DNA from: Hygrophila difformis
Lineage: Eukaryota; Streptophyta; Magnoliopsida; Lamiales; Acanthaceae
Direction: 5' to 3'
Assembly (NCBI GenBank): GCA_030278955.1
Contig: JAOANR010000011.1
Coordinates: forward strand, 29,702,403-29,766,402
Length of the DNA: 64,000 nt
Of the stretch, positions 32,792 through 45,013 are shown piece by piece. A program made the translations under genes and the position numbers. Position 1 is the stretch's first letter; every line of letters begins with the position of its first letter. Below the pieces are notes generated by a model. The model saw nothing but the letters and a program-made list of their open reading frames with translations. It searched no databases and was not told the origin of the DNA.

Positions 32792-33607
32792 CTATCAAAG
32801 GGTTTAGACGAATGTTATGGTTACCTCGAGCCACTAACATCTTGACCGAATGCTAGTTACCGAATACATATAGCTTTAAAAGTTCGTAAGTACGATAATC
32901 CTTGTTGTGAGTTCATAATCATTCGGTGTCTTCCCTTTACACTGGCGTCTCAAGTCCACATAGATACTCAGAAATTCTCGTTACTAGAAAATTAATATAG
33001 TTATCGCAACATCATGTAGATCGTGCTCTTCTAATCCTAAGGCATATCCTTATATTGATTAAGGCGAAATCGAGGGTCAGAGATCGTAATAGTGACACGT
33101 CGATTCCCTATGTCTTGCGGAAAAAGAGTCGTACTTAAAGTTCGATACCCTCAGGAACTTCTTGTAAAGAAAATGACTTGTAGTAAATTAAAATTCTGCT
33201 CGTGCCTATATGCATATGTGTGTGTGTTCCCATCCCCAAATATAACTTTATAACTTTTAAAACACTTGGCATAGTCTTTTCAAAAATTATTTTCGTGCAA
33301 AAATTGCAATAATTTAAATGCACTACTTCCTTGGGAAAAATGCTTCAAAAATAATTTCTTCGTGCACAAATTTTAAAAATTTTAAATGCACTACTAGCAT
33401 AGCAATCATGCTTTAAAAATAATCCCTAATGTGCAAAAATTTAAGTAATTTAAATGCACATTTTTCCATTGCAAAAATACTTCCAATGCTTTTAGTGTAA
33501 AAATTTAATAATTTTGAATACACTACTTGCATAGCCATAGAACTTTCAAAATAATTTTGGTGCATAAATTTTAAATAATTTAAATGCACATATTCCAAGA
33601 GCAAAAT
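32792..33607 (-). repeat. Leader of element E with ~67-bp tandem repeat
   Basis: From about 33276 to 33607 five degenerate ~67-bp units recur, each with CAAAAATAATTT, GTGCAAAAATT and TTTAAATGCACTA-like words. The rest (32792-33275) is unremarkable leader. Confidence 0.75.
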
Positions 33608-33619
33608 GCTCTGATACCA
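33608..33619 (-). other. Primer-binding site (tRNA-Met), element E
   Basis: Minus strand TGGTATCAGAGC, three bases from the LTR end. Confidence 0.92.
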
Positions 33620-33622
33620 AAC

Positions 33623-36600
33623 TGTAACACCCCCATTTTCTTTAATGAAACAGCGGAAGCAAAGAACGGGAAAAGGGGCGGGGTGCTACCGCCACGTATT
33701 CCGGATTGCCCGAAATACGCTAAGGCTAACATAAATAATTGCAGAAAACTCAGCGTTGAATGTATATGCTAACCACGTTCCGGACAAGCTAGCATATAAT
33801 TCGCAAGGAAGCTTATATACTGTGAAATGTATATAATAAGCTTGATAAAAAGGTTTGGTAGAGCGTAACCAAACGGAGGTCTGCATTCCTCAAAGCGCGC
33901 AACAATAATAATGGAATAAACCCATGGAAGTTTTATTTTAAAAGAGGTTGTACCTCGCATTTGAAAAATATTATGACAAGGGATTGTCTAACTCGTATTT
34001 CAAAATAACACTGTTAAACGCAAAATGCATTGTTTAAACAGTAGGGCACAAGGTTTTGCACAAACGGGATAAACCCAAATATTTGTTTACGCTCGATAAT
34101 TGATTTCCAATACTTCTTAAAAATGATTTTTGCCTCACAAAATTTTTATCTATGCCAAGTAATATGTTTTCATCCCAAAGAGGATTTAAAAATACATTTC
34201 CTTATAAATGATACCCCATACCGTGCCCGTGCAAAATATGCTCTATCAACCTTGCAGATCTGAAACCTGAAAGGAAATGGTGACAAGTGTAGAGTCAGCG
34301 AAAACAATCGCTGAGTAAGTAGACGTTTACCCCTGGAGGAGGTTGGGTTGTAGAAATAATTTAAAATGACAGTTATGGAATAAGGCATGCTTAAACGAGA
34401 ATAATTTATGCATAAAGTCAATATTAATCTATATCCCGGGAAAAGATAATACAGCAATATGCGTTACCGAAATTTAAGTATTTCAGCCACCGTGTGTGGG
34501 GTTCCGCTCTAGGGCTCTAGTCCCACTCGAAGGTGGGGTCCCTGTTTTGTCGGACTCTAGTCCCACATGCACTCAAGGGTGTGGGGGAGGTAAGAAATTT
34601 CCCCAAGCCCACTATGAGAAAAGACCGATGACGCCGAGCTGTGGGTCCCAATAGTCCCCGTGTGGCTATTAAGTGCACAACGACGTGGGAGTTGGGCAGC
34701 TGCGACCCATGGCACCTCGCTCATCCCCGTAACAATGCGCGCTCAAATATCCGTAGGATTTTGAGAATAGTTACAAAGATTGTTAAGCACAGTAAATCCA
34801 GCATACCAAAATATCCAAAAGCAGTAGGGAGCTATAAGCATAAATTTAAAAGTAATAAAAATGGTTTTCTCGAAATTTATGTTTAAGCTAAATAATTTTG
34901 GGCTTATTCCAAAGAGTAAAAATCTACTTACAGTCACCGAAGACGGGATGGGGAAGACACACGCACAGGCTACGAGCAGATAATCCTTTACAGCTACGTG
35001 ACTAAGAAAAATACTCTAATATTAATTTATACGCTATAATGGCTCTTTAACTAAAATAATAATAATAACTAAAATTCTTAACTTAAACAAGTCTTACCGG
35101 AAATACTTTTACTAGATCGGTTGCTAATAATTCATCGGTGGAACTAAGAAACAGCAACAAATTCTCGGCGATGAAAGGAAACAGAAGGAGAAAAAGACAT
35201 AGATGAGAATTTAAAAAAAATGGAGAACATGAGGGAGTGGGGGCGTGGGAATGGGCTAGGGAGGAAAGGTTTATATAGAAATTTCTGCAGCTTCATTTTA
35301 TCCGGACAAAACATCTTCCCTTTGCCCACCTCATTCAGTCCAACAGACTCCTAAGACCTATCAAGCCGCCCCCCCCCCCCCCCCCCTTCCTACACGCCAC
35401 CCTGCACCACTCCCAACTCCTTCTCCTCCTCTCTTGCTCTCTCTCTCTCTCGGCCATCCCCATCCATCAATCCATCACACTTTATCTCAAAATTTCTTTT
35501 CTTGTTACTCTTCTCAAGAAGACTCCCAACAATGTTCATGGGTTACAAGAGGTCCTAAGGTAAAATGCTTCTCCCTTCTCCCCTTTTTTTTTCTTTTGGT
35601 TTCTGTTGGGGCTTGGAAACGGAAGGGGCGGCGGTGACCGGCGGTCGGCGATGGGGAAGAAGGCTGCGGCCGTCGTGGTGAGGGGAAGCTGACGCCGGTG
35701 GGGGTGAGGGCGCTTGAACAGCGGCGGCAGTGGGATGGCTCGGCCTCCCTTGGGCCGGTTTTGGTCTTGGAAGAGGATGCAGGTGGAGATCGGAGGGGAG
35801 GCCCGCGGTGGTGGTGGCGCGAGCGAGACGGCGGTGGTTGTGGGAGTTAGACGATGGCCGGAGGGCGGCGGCGAAATGAGGGTGGAGGTGGTGGAGCGGT
35901 GGAGCAGTGGCGGATTTGGGGTTGGGAATGGCAAAATGAGGGCGGAGGTGGTGGAGCAGTGACGAAAATGGACATGGGAGGAAGAGAGGCGGCGGCTGTG
36001 GTGGTGGTGGCCGGCCGGCGGCGGCTCCGGCGAAGTCGGCGCCGGAGCAGGGGCGGCGGCGGCGGCAGTTTTTGGGATTAGGGTTAGGGTTTGCTTAGGG
36101 TATGGGCTTGGGCCTTGATGTGGTGTTTTGGGCTTCTATATTTTCTTAACTCCTCTTAATTGTTTATTGGTCTACACACTAATAGGCCCAATAATAAAAA
36201 AAATACCAATGGACTTAATTGACTTAATTAATCTAAGTTGTGGACTTAATTATTTAATTATCCGGTATAGTTAGCCGAATAATTTGGGACTCCATATTCT
36301 TCAATTCGGGACATCCATAAATTATTGGTCGGGTTATTTCCCGATGATTAAATGGATTAAGTGTTTTAATATAATTGCATGGACTTAATTTTATAGCCTA
36401 ATTAATATTTTGTGTTATTTAATGAATCGGTTCATCTATTAATTTACCACCGTTGGTGAAATGATTCACCATTCCAAATTCCTTAATCCGGACAATTAAT
36501 CATGAAATGGGTCACTAGATAATTTATATTCCATTGGTCAAGTATTCTTAATTTAATCTTAATGATTAATTTGTAATATAATTTGAGTCCGAATTTATTT

Positions 36601-37442
36601 AATCCAACATTAACTCAAAAATTCCCGACGTTTGCCCATTACGTGATTTTAGGATTTAAATTATCGTCGTGATCTTAATTAATAATATGTTAATTTAATA
36701 TTTAATCTTACTATCATAATATAGCTTAGTGGATTGATGGATTTAAAACACCTAGTAGTGGATTTCTTTGTCAAAATATTCAAGTGTATCAATATTTAAT
36801 CCAATTGCGTATGACTCAATGGATTCAACTCACTTAATAATTAGTCTTCAATTATCTTATACACATACTTTTATTTAATAGACTTTAATCATTCATTAAT
36901 TTATTACTCTAGCAAAAATTGTCCAAGTCTTCAAACCCTTCCAGATGACACAATTTGCTAATTACAATTTGGGCCGGTCTTAAATCTCATAAATTATTAG
37001 CCTAAGTCTTTTTACTTAAATTACGATGACTAAGTTTGATAACCCAGTTCATGTCCAATAATATTTTTATTTAGAGTCTAACCGTTCATAAGCTCGTCTC
37101 TTTTGACCACTAAATTATATTTCCATCCGGTATCCTCGTCGGATAATTTGCTAATACTTAATTTGGCTTTGGCAAATGTTTAATCCATCTCGTATACATA
37201 AATTTTGGGACTTAAGTAATTTCTTGATAATCTATAAATTAATACTCATTTGTTAATTTAATAGTCTTGGACTTAAAAGTTTTTAATTCCTTAAATTTAA
37301 TTCTCAGATAAGATTGATTTAAATAAATTCGCACTTCGAAAATAACTATCATTTCCTTTCATCTTCTAAAAATTTTTATTTGCGAGAAAATTTAAGTATC
37401 TATCATTTAAATTTCTATTTAAAAATTATACGGGGTGTTATA
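33623..37442 (-). repeat. Element E 5' LTR (3820 bp)
   Basis: Minus strand starts TATAACACCCC (TG changed to TA) and ends GGGGGTGTTACA. TATA-like CTATATAAA near 35272-35280, donor-like sites at 35097 (CCG^GTAAGAC) and 34931 (ACT^GTAAGTA), a CAGCGA/TCGCTG hairpin and acceptor (CCTTTCAG) at about 34267, and a terminal hairpin 33695-33719 (stem CGTATTYCGG). A CG/GGN-rich block lies at about 35615-36075. Confidence 0.93.
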
Positions 37443-39046
37443 TTTTCGGGGGTCAAAACTTGATGAAAATGCTTGAAAATTTGACACAACGTAGATTACA
37501 ATGTGGGGAACAAATCTTCAGCTCGAAGTTTCTCGTTTCGGGTTCTCGAAATAAGAGTTTTTAACGGATTTCAGAAAATGCGCGGATTGAGGTTTTTAAG
37601 TCCGATTTTTACGTTTTTGTTTAGATCTATTGATTCGTTCGATTTTAATCACCCAAAATTGATACGCAAGGATTTAACTTACAGTGTTAGAGTTTAGGAT
37701 CGTCACAGGGCTCTCTCGGGTTGTCTAGGGTCGCGACGAGCGGGTATCTTCCACCGATCTCCTTCTTCTTCACCGAAGTGAACTCGTAAGAAAGTTTCGA
37801 TGGTTAGGTTCGAATTTACTACATTATAGACGAATACAAAACTGTACAACACCTTACCAACATCCTAGAAGGCAGGGGGCTTCGTCTTGATCGTTCTTTT
37901 GGCCGGAATCCTGGCCGGAAAGTCGTCGGGAGGTCGGAACTTTTTGGCTTCGGTTTTGGGAGAGTTTTGGGGATGAAGAGTGGCTTGAATGGCTGAGAAT
38001 GATGGAGGAGGCTCGTCACATTCGACCTAATAGCCTTCCATTCGACTGAGATCGACTTACCATAATCGGGGTCGAAATTTTTGGCAAGAATCGCCCAATC
38101 CGCGCGATTTGCAGCAAACTGCTGCTTGGCGCGCTCCTGGCGCGTGCCCGCGCAGAGACCGCGCGGCCCTGGCCTGGGCTGCGGCCTGGGCCGGGTCGTG
38201 CGATCCGTCGGGCCTTTTTCTCGTCTCTTTCGGACTTCTATCCTTCTACATTTTCGTGCTCGATTTTTCGGGTCGTTCTCGTGTTACGATTCCTTTCTTA
38301 AATTTATTTCGACTCAAATGAATTTCATATTCGAAATCTTGAATCCGTCGAGTTTGAATTCATCGTCTTTCGACTCCCGTGTAATAATTTATCCGATTAA
38401 ATTATTTCCGACTTCACGGGTTTTTTTTTTTTGGAATTAAAATTCTTTTCCTTCTTGAATTTAATTCCAATTCTTTTAACTCGATTCATGGAATTTCTTC
38501 GGGTTTCCTTTCCCTCTTTCATTCCATTTTAATGTTTTGAATCTATCGACGTTTCCTTTCCGAGCAATAATTTATTGTAATAAATTATTTTCTTTTCGGA
38601 AATAAATTTTTATTTTGCTGTAAAAATTCCGGGTATTACAGTCTACCCCCCTTAAGAACCAACTTCGTCCCCGAAGTTGCGCCCTCACTTTAACCTTTGG
38701 CTCAATTTAATGTTGGGGCTTTTCCATCTACTTCCTTTAAGGATAAACGTCTTCCACAAGAAATTAATTCCATTCCTTTGAACGTGAATTGAATTTCTCG
38801 GGTGTTACATCCTCTCCCCCTTAGGAATCAACTTCATCCTCGAAGTTGGCGTTAGCTCCTCGCGAGCTCGGACATTGTTTGGTTGTGTGATTGTATTATT
38901 GTGTGTTATTGTTTGTTATTATTTGACTGAACTCAGAATTGAAATTCCCAAGTTGCCTACGTACCCTGTGAAGGGATCAAGTCATCACGTAGTTCAAAAC
39001 AATTTGAATTTGTTTATTTGAAGTACAAAATATTCAGGTTGTTACA
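37443..39046 (-). repeat. Element A 3' LTR, piece 3
   Basis: Matches about 42678-44281. Carries three nested LTR-start motifs on the minus strand, starting at 38640 (TGTAATACCC), 38809 (TGTAACACCC) and 39046 (TGTAACAACC), each preceded by a purine tract. The outermost is the present boundary. CGCG-rich block at about 38095-38215. Confidence 0.93.
38661..38678 (-). promoter_or_regulatory. Former PPT-adjacent hairpin inside A LTR
   Basis: Minus strand AACTTCG-GGGA-CGAAGTT, followed by CTTAAGGGGGGTAGAC and TGTAATACCC at 38640. A second one, with one G-T wobble, is at 38830-38847 before the start at 38809. Confidence 0.75.
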
Positions 39047-39062
39047 TCCTCCCCCCCTTAAG
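39047..39062 (-). promoter_or_regulatory. Active polypurine tract of element A
   Basis: Minus strand CTTAAGGGGGGGAGGA directly before TGTAACAACC, the LTR boundary confirmed by the TSD at 44282-44286. Confidence 0.85.
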
Positions 39063-39087
39063 ATTACAGTTATGTCCCCATAACTGC

Positions 39088-39678
39088 CTATTCATTATTC
39101 TCCAGAAGGTTCGGATTTTGGTCTTGATTCTGAGGGGATCGATGCCCTTGGTTTTTGCCATTTCGATCGTCTGGGTTCTGTGGCTGCTTAGGACGAGTGG
39201 TCACATCCTCTCTCTTGTTGATGTTCTCTATCCGTGTCCGGCAGTCACGCAGCCGGTGACCATGTCGACCACATCGGAAGCATGCTCCCGGCTGAGGGCA
39301 TCCTCTCGCATAATGTGGTTTACCACACTTTGGACATGGTGGCGCATAGTCACCATGGTTGAAGACTATCCCGTCGTTTCTCCCATTATTGCCTTGAGGG
39401 GGTTTATTCGGGCCTCCCCGAATATGGTTCCTTCCTGAGTAATTATCGGTTCCGTGGTCCCGTTTCCTCTTGCCCTTCCCTTGGTTGATTAATGCATTTC
39501 CTTCGGCAACTAAAGCTTTCTCTATAGTTCTCAAGCGGTCACTTAAGTTCTTGGGTACAGAGGCCACTTGTCCCCCTTGATTGGGTGCACTAACATCTTG
39601 TACGGGTACGTTGGGTTGTCGCTCTTCGTTGGTGTTGGGTGGGATGGGTGGATTGCTAGGTGTTCCTCTTGGTGCCAT
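39088..39678 (-). CDS. gag: Shortened gag with zinc knuckles but no capsid domain, element A (196 aa)
   Basis: N-terminus (MAPRGTPSNPPIPPNTN, LSDRLRTIEKALVAEGNA) and C-terminus (CPKCGKPHYARGC from residue ~115, then CFRCGRHGHRLRDC) match the gag of element D, but the ~170-residue capsid region between them is missing and replaced by a short basic stretch (KGKRKRDH). The frame stays open through the junction, so the deletion is in frame. The product would keep RNA-binding knuckles without particle-forming ability. It continues past the D stop into a Gln/Asn-rich tail. Start chosen at the MAP start shared with D; an upstream in-frame ATG exists at 39693. Confidence 0.85.
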   Translation of the reverse strand: MAPRGTPSNPPIPPNTNEERQPNVPVQDVSAPNQGGQVASVPKNLSDRLRTIEKALVAEGNALINQGKGKRKRDHGTDNYSGRNHIRGGPNKPPQGNNGRNDGIVFNHGDYAPPCPKCGKPHYARGCPQPGACFRCGRHGHRLRDCRTRIENINKREDVTTRPKQPQNPDDRNGKNQGHRSPQNQDQNPNLLENNE

Positions 39679-40507
39679 TCTATCACAACGCACAGGACTA
39701 AATTTCTAATGATTTAATAGTTTTGCGGAATAATTAAATTAAATGGCGTTAGTAGGAGTTGTTTAGGGTGTATTATAATGTAGCGTTTCAAGTTATTTAT
39801 AAAAATATGCGGTGTTTAGATTTTATTTTTTATTTTCTTTTTTTTATTTTTTTATTCAATTTTTTTAAAATAAAATTTGGGTTTAATGAAAACCAGGTTT
39901 TACAAATTGGTTTGGTTGTTTTGATATTTTAAAAGCATATAAATACTTGTATTTTAATTTGATTCGATCGTTGGAGCCCACAACAAGATATTTGGGGCAT
40001 TAGGAATATTTCTAATAATTAAAACTTGCATTTTTATTTCTTGACAAAAGAATTTTTTTTTTTTGGCACAAGGACAGGAATGCCAAAGGCCGAGATTTAA
40101 TATGGGCACGCTATGCAAGGATGATTGAGATCTAAGACTAAGGCCAGATTAGTATCTAGTTAGCTTCTAAGTTGATGTCATGTCAAGTTTTAAAATGGGA
40201 CTGTTACTTAACACATATAAGAGTTAGCGCAATGTTCAGGCTGGTATGTATGCGAATGCATGTATGCTTTATACAATGCTGCCCCAACCCCGAAAAATAC
40301 TTTCGTGACTTTAAAAAAAATTTCTATGCATACGTAAATATTTTCCATGGGTTTAAAATAAATTTTGTTCCATAGAAATAAAACTTAAAATTTAAAAATA
40401 ATAATGATGGTACTTAAAGATTTAAAAATAATATTAATATTTGTTTAAAAATCCTTGGACCTCTATATTGGCCAAAAATAGTAATAATAATTTAAAAATA
40501 TTTCCGA
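39679..40507 (-). other. Leader of element A
   Basis: AT-rich leader with T-runs (39815-39870, about 40050) and ATT words; similar in layout to 59890-60416 of element D. No gene seen. Confidence 0.65.
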
Positions 40508-40519
40508 GCTCTGATACCA
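40508..40519 (-). other. Primer-binding site (tRNA-Met), element A
   Basis: Minus strand TGGTATCAGAGC, three bases from the LTR end at 40523. Confidence 0.93.
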
Positions 40520-40522
40520 CTT

Positions 40523-43500
40523 TGTAACACCCCGGATTTGATAACCCAGGCCGGGGTGCCACCGCCACACCTCTCTAGCAAGACACGGATTCTCCGAGCT
40601 TGCTAAAGAGATGCAAGGCTATGGGTTTTGGAAAAAGTTTTAAAAACAAGTCCGGAATTGCTTAAAATAATAATAATATAACATCATCCACACATGTAAT
40701 AATAATAATAATAAATTTGCAGCGGAAATTTAAAGATAGGGCCGACATGGCCAAAACTCGGGTTAACAAGCCCGTATGCAAGTCATGTAAAATAACTAAA
40801 TGTCCAAAGTGATCCCCCGATGCATGATCATGCTCCGTACTCTGTAATAGAAAAATAAACAACAGGTTTTATCAGTATATAAAATACTGAGTAAGTTAAT
40901 TCCTAACGTAACGATAAAGGGGTTTTAAAAATTTATTTAATTAATTTAAAAATTATACTTTTACTCAGGCTTAATTGGAATATTAAAAATTCATAATCTT
41001 ACTTGCAGCGGAAAACATGATTAATTTATTCAAGATGAAAGTGCATAATTAAAGGACTTAATTTAAAAGCGAAATTTAAAAGCATAATTTAAGCACGTAA
41101 TTTAAATGCATAGTTTAAAACCATGGTAAATAAGATTTAAGCATAGTTAAACACTCACACAAGTCTTTTATATTTTTATCCCGTAAACTAAGAAGGGGAC
41201 ACCACACCAGGGAGATCACTAACGAGGCAATCTCAGTAATCATAACCAGATAGCCGGTGAACCGGCGGCCGCAGCCATATTAGTATTGACTGCCGTTTTG
41301 GCTAGCCATGTATATCTACCGTCAATTTGACAGGCATGTATATCAACTATCATTTGACAGGCCTTTCAAACGGGTTCACTGCCACTCGGGCAGGCCGTGT
41401 ATTTCCCACTGCCGATTTGGCAGGCCATGTGCACAACTGCCGTTTTGGCATAGTAAGGAGATCACTAACGAGGCAATCTCAATAATCGTAGGACCACTAA
41501 CGAGGCAGTCCAAATAAAGCTCAGCGCGCGAGATCACTAACGAGGCAATCTCAGATAGTAAGGAGACCACTAACGAGGCAGTCTCAAAAGATAATGATAG
41601 CATGAAGATCGGCTCAGCCTAGTGAACGGGATTTTTCGAAATTCGTATTTCAATGTTATCAAATGATCGATATCGCGTTTTCATAGTTCGAGTTTTCTCA
41701 AGTTCGTATTTCAATGTTATCAAAAGTTCGCCTTTCTTAATTAAAAATTCATCTTTACACAAAAAATTCTAAACTTTTTACAGTAGTTCAAAAGCACACA
41801 CACGAACAACTTTCATGTTTTAAGTTTTTGAAAATAAGGTTCCGAAGTGAGTCAAATTTCGAGTTCTTTGCAAAAGAAAATTCCTGTCTCAAAAACTGGT
41901 TTCGTCGCAGGTTCGTGCGACGCCGATTAAAAATTTATTTCAAAATCAATCGATGCGAAAGTTTTACAGTAGATACAAAACACGTTAAGGAACAAATTCC
42001 GTGTTTTAAGAATTTGGAGATAATGAATTTTAGATGCTCAAAAATCGACCACAACACACTGTACACGCGCGGACTCCGAAGGGGTTTTGAAACAGTTCTG
42101 AAATTTGGCCACTTTGACATATCAAATGAACTCCAAAATTCATGAAATTTTATACACATAAACTAGAAATAATTGCCTACAACTTTTGTTTAGAAACGCA
42201 AGTCTAATTCATTTTTAAACGGGTGAAAAACATGCATCAAGTCGGGTCATGAAAACTGTCAGGATTCCAGATTTGGCGATTCAAATTTTGACGACTTTTT
42301 GGCATATCAAACGTGGTTCAAAAATTATGAAATTTTTCAGGGATAAACTAGACACAATCATCTACAACTTTTATGTTTTCACCCAAGATTATTTTTGAAC
42401 ATAAAGGATCGAAAAGCGCACAACAAGTTAGACTACAAAATATGTCAACATTTCGGTTAAATCACAGTCTGTTTCAGAGGGTTTTTGAGTATGCAAACCT
42501 TAACGAAAATGTGTGAAATTTTACGGACACAATATTTGGACAGTTAGCTACAACTTTCGTTTTTACATAAAAGTTTAATTTTCAAGGATTCAATTAGAAA
42601 AGCGCCAAGGAACTCGAACACGAAATTCTGTCAGTTTTCTTCGGTTTTGAAAACAACTCAGAAAATACCAGACGCGTTTTCGGGGGTCAAAACTTGATGA
42701 AAATGCTTGAAAATTTGACACAACGTAGATTACAATGTGGGGAACAAATCTTCAGTTCGAAGTTTCTCGTTTCGGGTTCTCGAAATAAGAGTTTTTAACG
42801 GATTTCAGAAAATGCGCGGATTGAGGTTTTTAAGTCCGATTTTTACGTTTTTGTTTAGATCTATTGATTCGTTCGATTTTAATCACCCAAAATTGATACG
42901 CAAGGAGTTAACTTACAGTGTTAGAGTTTAGGATCATCACAGGGCTCTCTCGGGTTGTCTAGGGTCGCGACGAGCGGGTATCTTCCACCGATCTCCTTCT
43001 TCTTCGCCCCCGAAGTGAACTCGTAAGAAAGTTTCGATGGTTAGGTTCGAATTTACAATATTATAGACGAATACAAAATTGTATAACACCTTACCAACGT
43101 CCTAGAAGGCAGGGGGCTTCGTCTTGATCGTTCTTTTGGCCGGAATCCTCGCCGGAAAGTCGTCTGGAGGTCGGAACTTTTTGGCTTCGGTTTTGGGAGA
43201 GTTTTGGGGATGAAGAGTGGCTTGAATGGCTGAGAATGAAGGGGGAGGCTGGTCAAATTCGACCTAATAGCCTTCCATTCGACTGAGATCGACTTACCAT
43301 AATCGGGGTCGAAATTTTTGGCAAGAATCGCCCAATCCGCGCGATTTGCAGCAAACTGCTGCTTGGCACGCTCCTGGCGCGTGCCCGCGCGGAGACCGCA
43401 CGGCCCTGGCCTGGGCTGCGGCCTGGACCGGGTCGTGCGATCCGTCGGGCCTTTTTCTCGTCTCTTTCGGACTTCTATCCTTCTACATTCTCGTGCTCGA

Positions 43501-44281
43501 TTTTTCGGGTCGTTCTCGGGTTACGATTCCTTTCTTAAATTTATTTCGACTCAAATGAATTTCATATTCGAAATCTTGAATCCGTCGAGTTTGAATTCGT
43601 CGTCTTTCAACTCCCGTGTAATAATTTATCCGATTAAATTATTTCCGACTTCACGGGGTTTTTTTTTGGAATTAAAATTCTTTTCCTTCTTGAATTTAAT
43701 TCCAATTCTTTTAACTCGATTCATGGAATTTTTTCGGGTTTCCTTTCCCTCTTTCATTCCATTTTAATGTTTTGAATCTATCGACGTTTCCTTTCCGAGC
43801 AATAATTTATTGTAATAAATTATTTTCTTTTCGGAAATAAATTTTTATTTTGCTGTAAAAATCCCGGGTATTACAGTCTACCCCCCTTAAGAACCAACTT
43901 CGTCCCCAAAGTTGCGCCCTCACTTTAACCTTTGGCTCAATTTAATGTTGGGGCTTTTCCATCTACTTCCTTTAAGGATAAACGTCTTCCACAAGAAATT
44001 AATTCCATTCCTTTGAACGTGAATTAAATTTCTCGGGTGTTACATCCTCTCCCCCTTAGGAATCAACTTCTTCCTCGAAGTTGGCATTAGCTCCTCGCGA
44101 GCTCAGACATTGTTTGGTTGCGTGATTGTATTATTGTGTGTTATTCTTTGTTATTATTTGACTGAACTCAGAATTGAAATTCCCAAGTTGCCTACGTACC
44201 CTGTGAAGGGATCAAGTCATCACGTAGTTCAAAACAATTTGAATTTATTTATTTGAAGTACAAAATATTCGGGTTGTTACA
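40523..44281 (-). repeat. Element A 5' LTR (3759 bp, uninterrupted)
   Basis: TGTAACAACC...GGGGTGTTACA on the minus strand. It shows the pre-insertion form of the site hit by B and E (about 42635-42690). Hairpin array 41213-41590; donor-like sites near 43094 (TTG^GTAAGG) and 42916 (CT^GTAAGTTAAC); CAGTATTTTATATACTG hairpin and acceptor (CTATTACAG) at about 40842. Inner LTR-start motifs at 43875 and 44044. Confidence 0.95.
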
Positions 44282-44286
44282 CTATC
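44282..44286. other. Target-site duplication CTATC, right side of element A
   Basis: Pairs with 10059-10063. Confidence 0.9.
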
Positions 44287-44399
44287 AACCTATTTACATT
44301 TCATACTTTATTTGATGGATTTATATTCCTAATAAGCATGACTATGCAACCCTAATTCAATTATATTTCATGATTCGGTAATCCAGAATAATTGATCTT

Positions 44400-44930
44400 G
44401 TTTAGATATTTCAGTGAAAATCATTCATTGACATTATCTATGCTTTCATCCTCTTGACAAATATTATTAGGAACTGATATATATACATTCTCATTTGCAG
44501 ACATACATTCTATGATCTAATCGTTAATTGTATTAACAATCTCATTAATAGGGATTAGTATAGCAATATCTTTAAAAATATCTTGATTTGAAGTTGTGCA
44601 GTTTATATTTGTATAAGTACTCTCAACAATTGTTGCTATAGGATCTCCCGTAGAGTTTATAAAATCATCATCTGTAAATGTCACATCTAATTGTACATCT
44701 CCAAGATCAATACCAGGTTTACAAATTACCATCACCTCCATAAAGAATTCATTGTGCAAATTTCTGTCATATATAATTTTCATTGTAAACAACATTTCTT
44801 ATAGTATCTTGGGTTAATTCATCTTAATTACATATTAATACTTGGAGTCTCCTCTTTCTAGTGACACGATATATTGCAACGTATCACTAACACGGGTAAA
44901 AACCGACTTTTTAAGGTAGAGTCCTTGTGA
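44400..44930 (-). pseudogene. Helitron/PIF1-like helicase relic, copy 2
   Basis: Minus strand reads DDDFINSTGDPIATIVESTY, DIFKDIAILIPINEIVNTIN, then a stop, then IIECMSANENVYISVP: the C-terminal helicase region of plant Helitron Rep-helicases (pattern 'RAIL-P-N--V--IND'). Internal stop at about 44519 and weak upstream similarity show decay. Upstream, 44735-44920 aligns with copy 1 at 9650-9840. The stretch 44287-44399 has nothing further, and 44931-45008 contains a (TTA)n microsatellite (44970-45001). Confidence 0.65.
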
Positions 44931-44968
44931 TACCCGAGAAATCACTCGAAAGAATCATATTCTACCAG

Positions 44969-45001
<33 letters not shown>

Positions 45002-45013
45002 GATCATCATCAT

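Larger units (their letters stand above)
22428..37442 (-). mobile_element. Element E: long non-autonomous gypsy-type element with NC-only gag fragment
   Basis: Minus-strand element in A's 3' LTR with TSD TTTTC (22423-22427, 37443-37447). 5' LTR 33623-37442, Met primer site, leader repeats, zinc-knuckle ORF, a 2.8-kb non-coding AT-rich part, polypurine tract, 3' LTR 22428-29411. Solo LTR F sits in the 3' LTR. Without F and its duplicated target the element is about 11.8 kb. LTR pair nearly identical. No protease, RT or integrase. Confidence 0.9.
10064..44281 (-). mobile_element. Element A: gag-only Ty3/gypsy element, split by nested insertions
   Basis: Minus-strand element with 5' LTR 40523-44281 and 3' LTR in three pieces: 10064-12176, 22382-22427 and 37443-39046. 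Removing insertions and duplicated targets gives about 3753 bp against 3759 bp for the intact LTR. The internal part (39047-40522, 1476 bp) has only a shortened gag. TSD CTATC on both sides. It must rely on pol supplied in trans. Confidence 0.93.
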
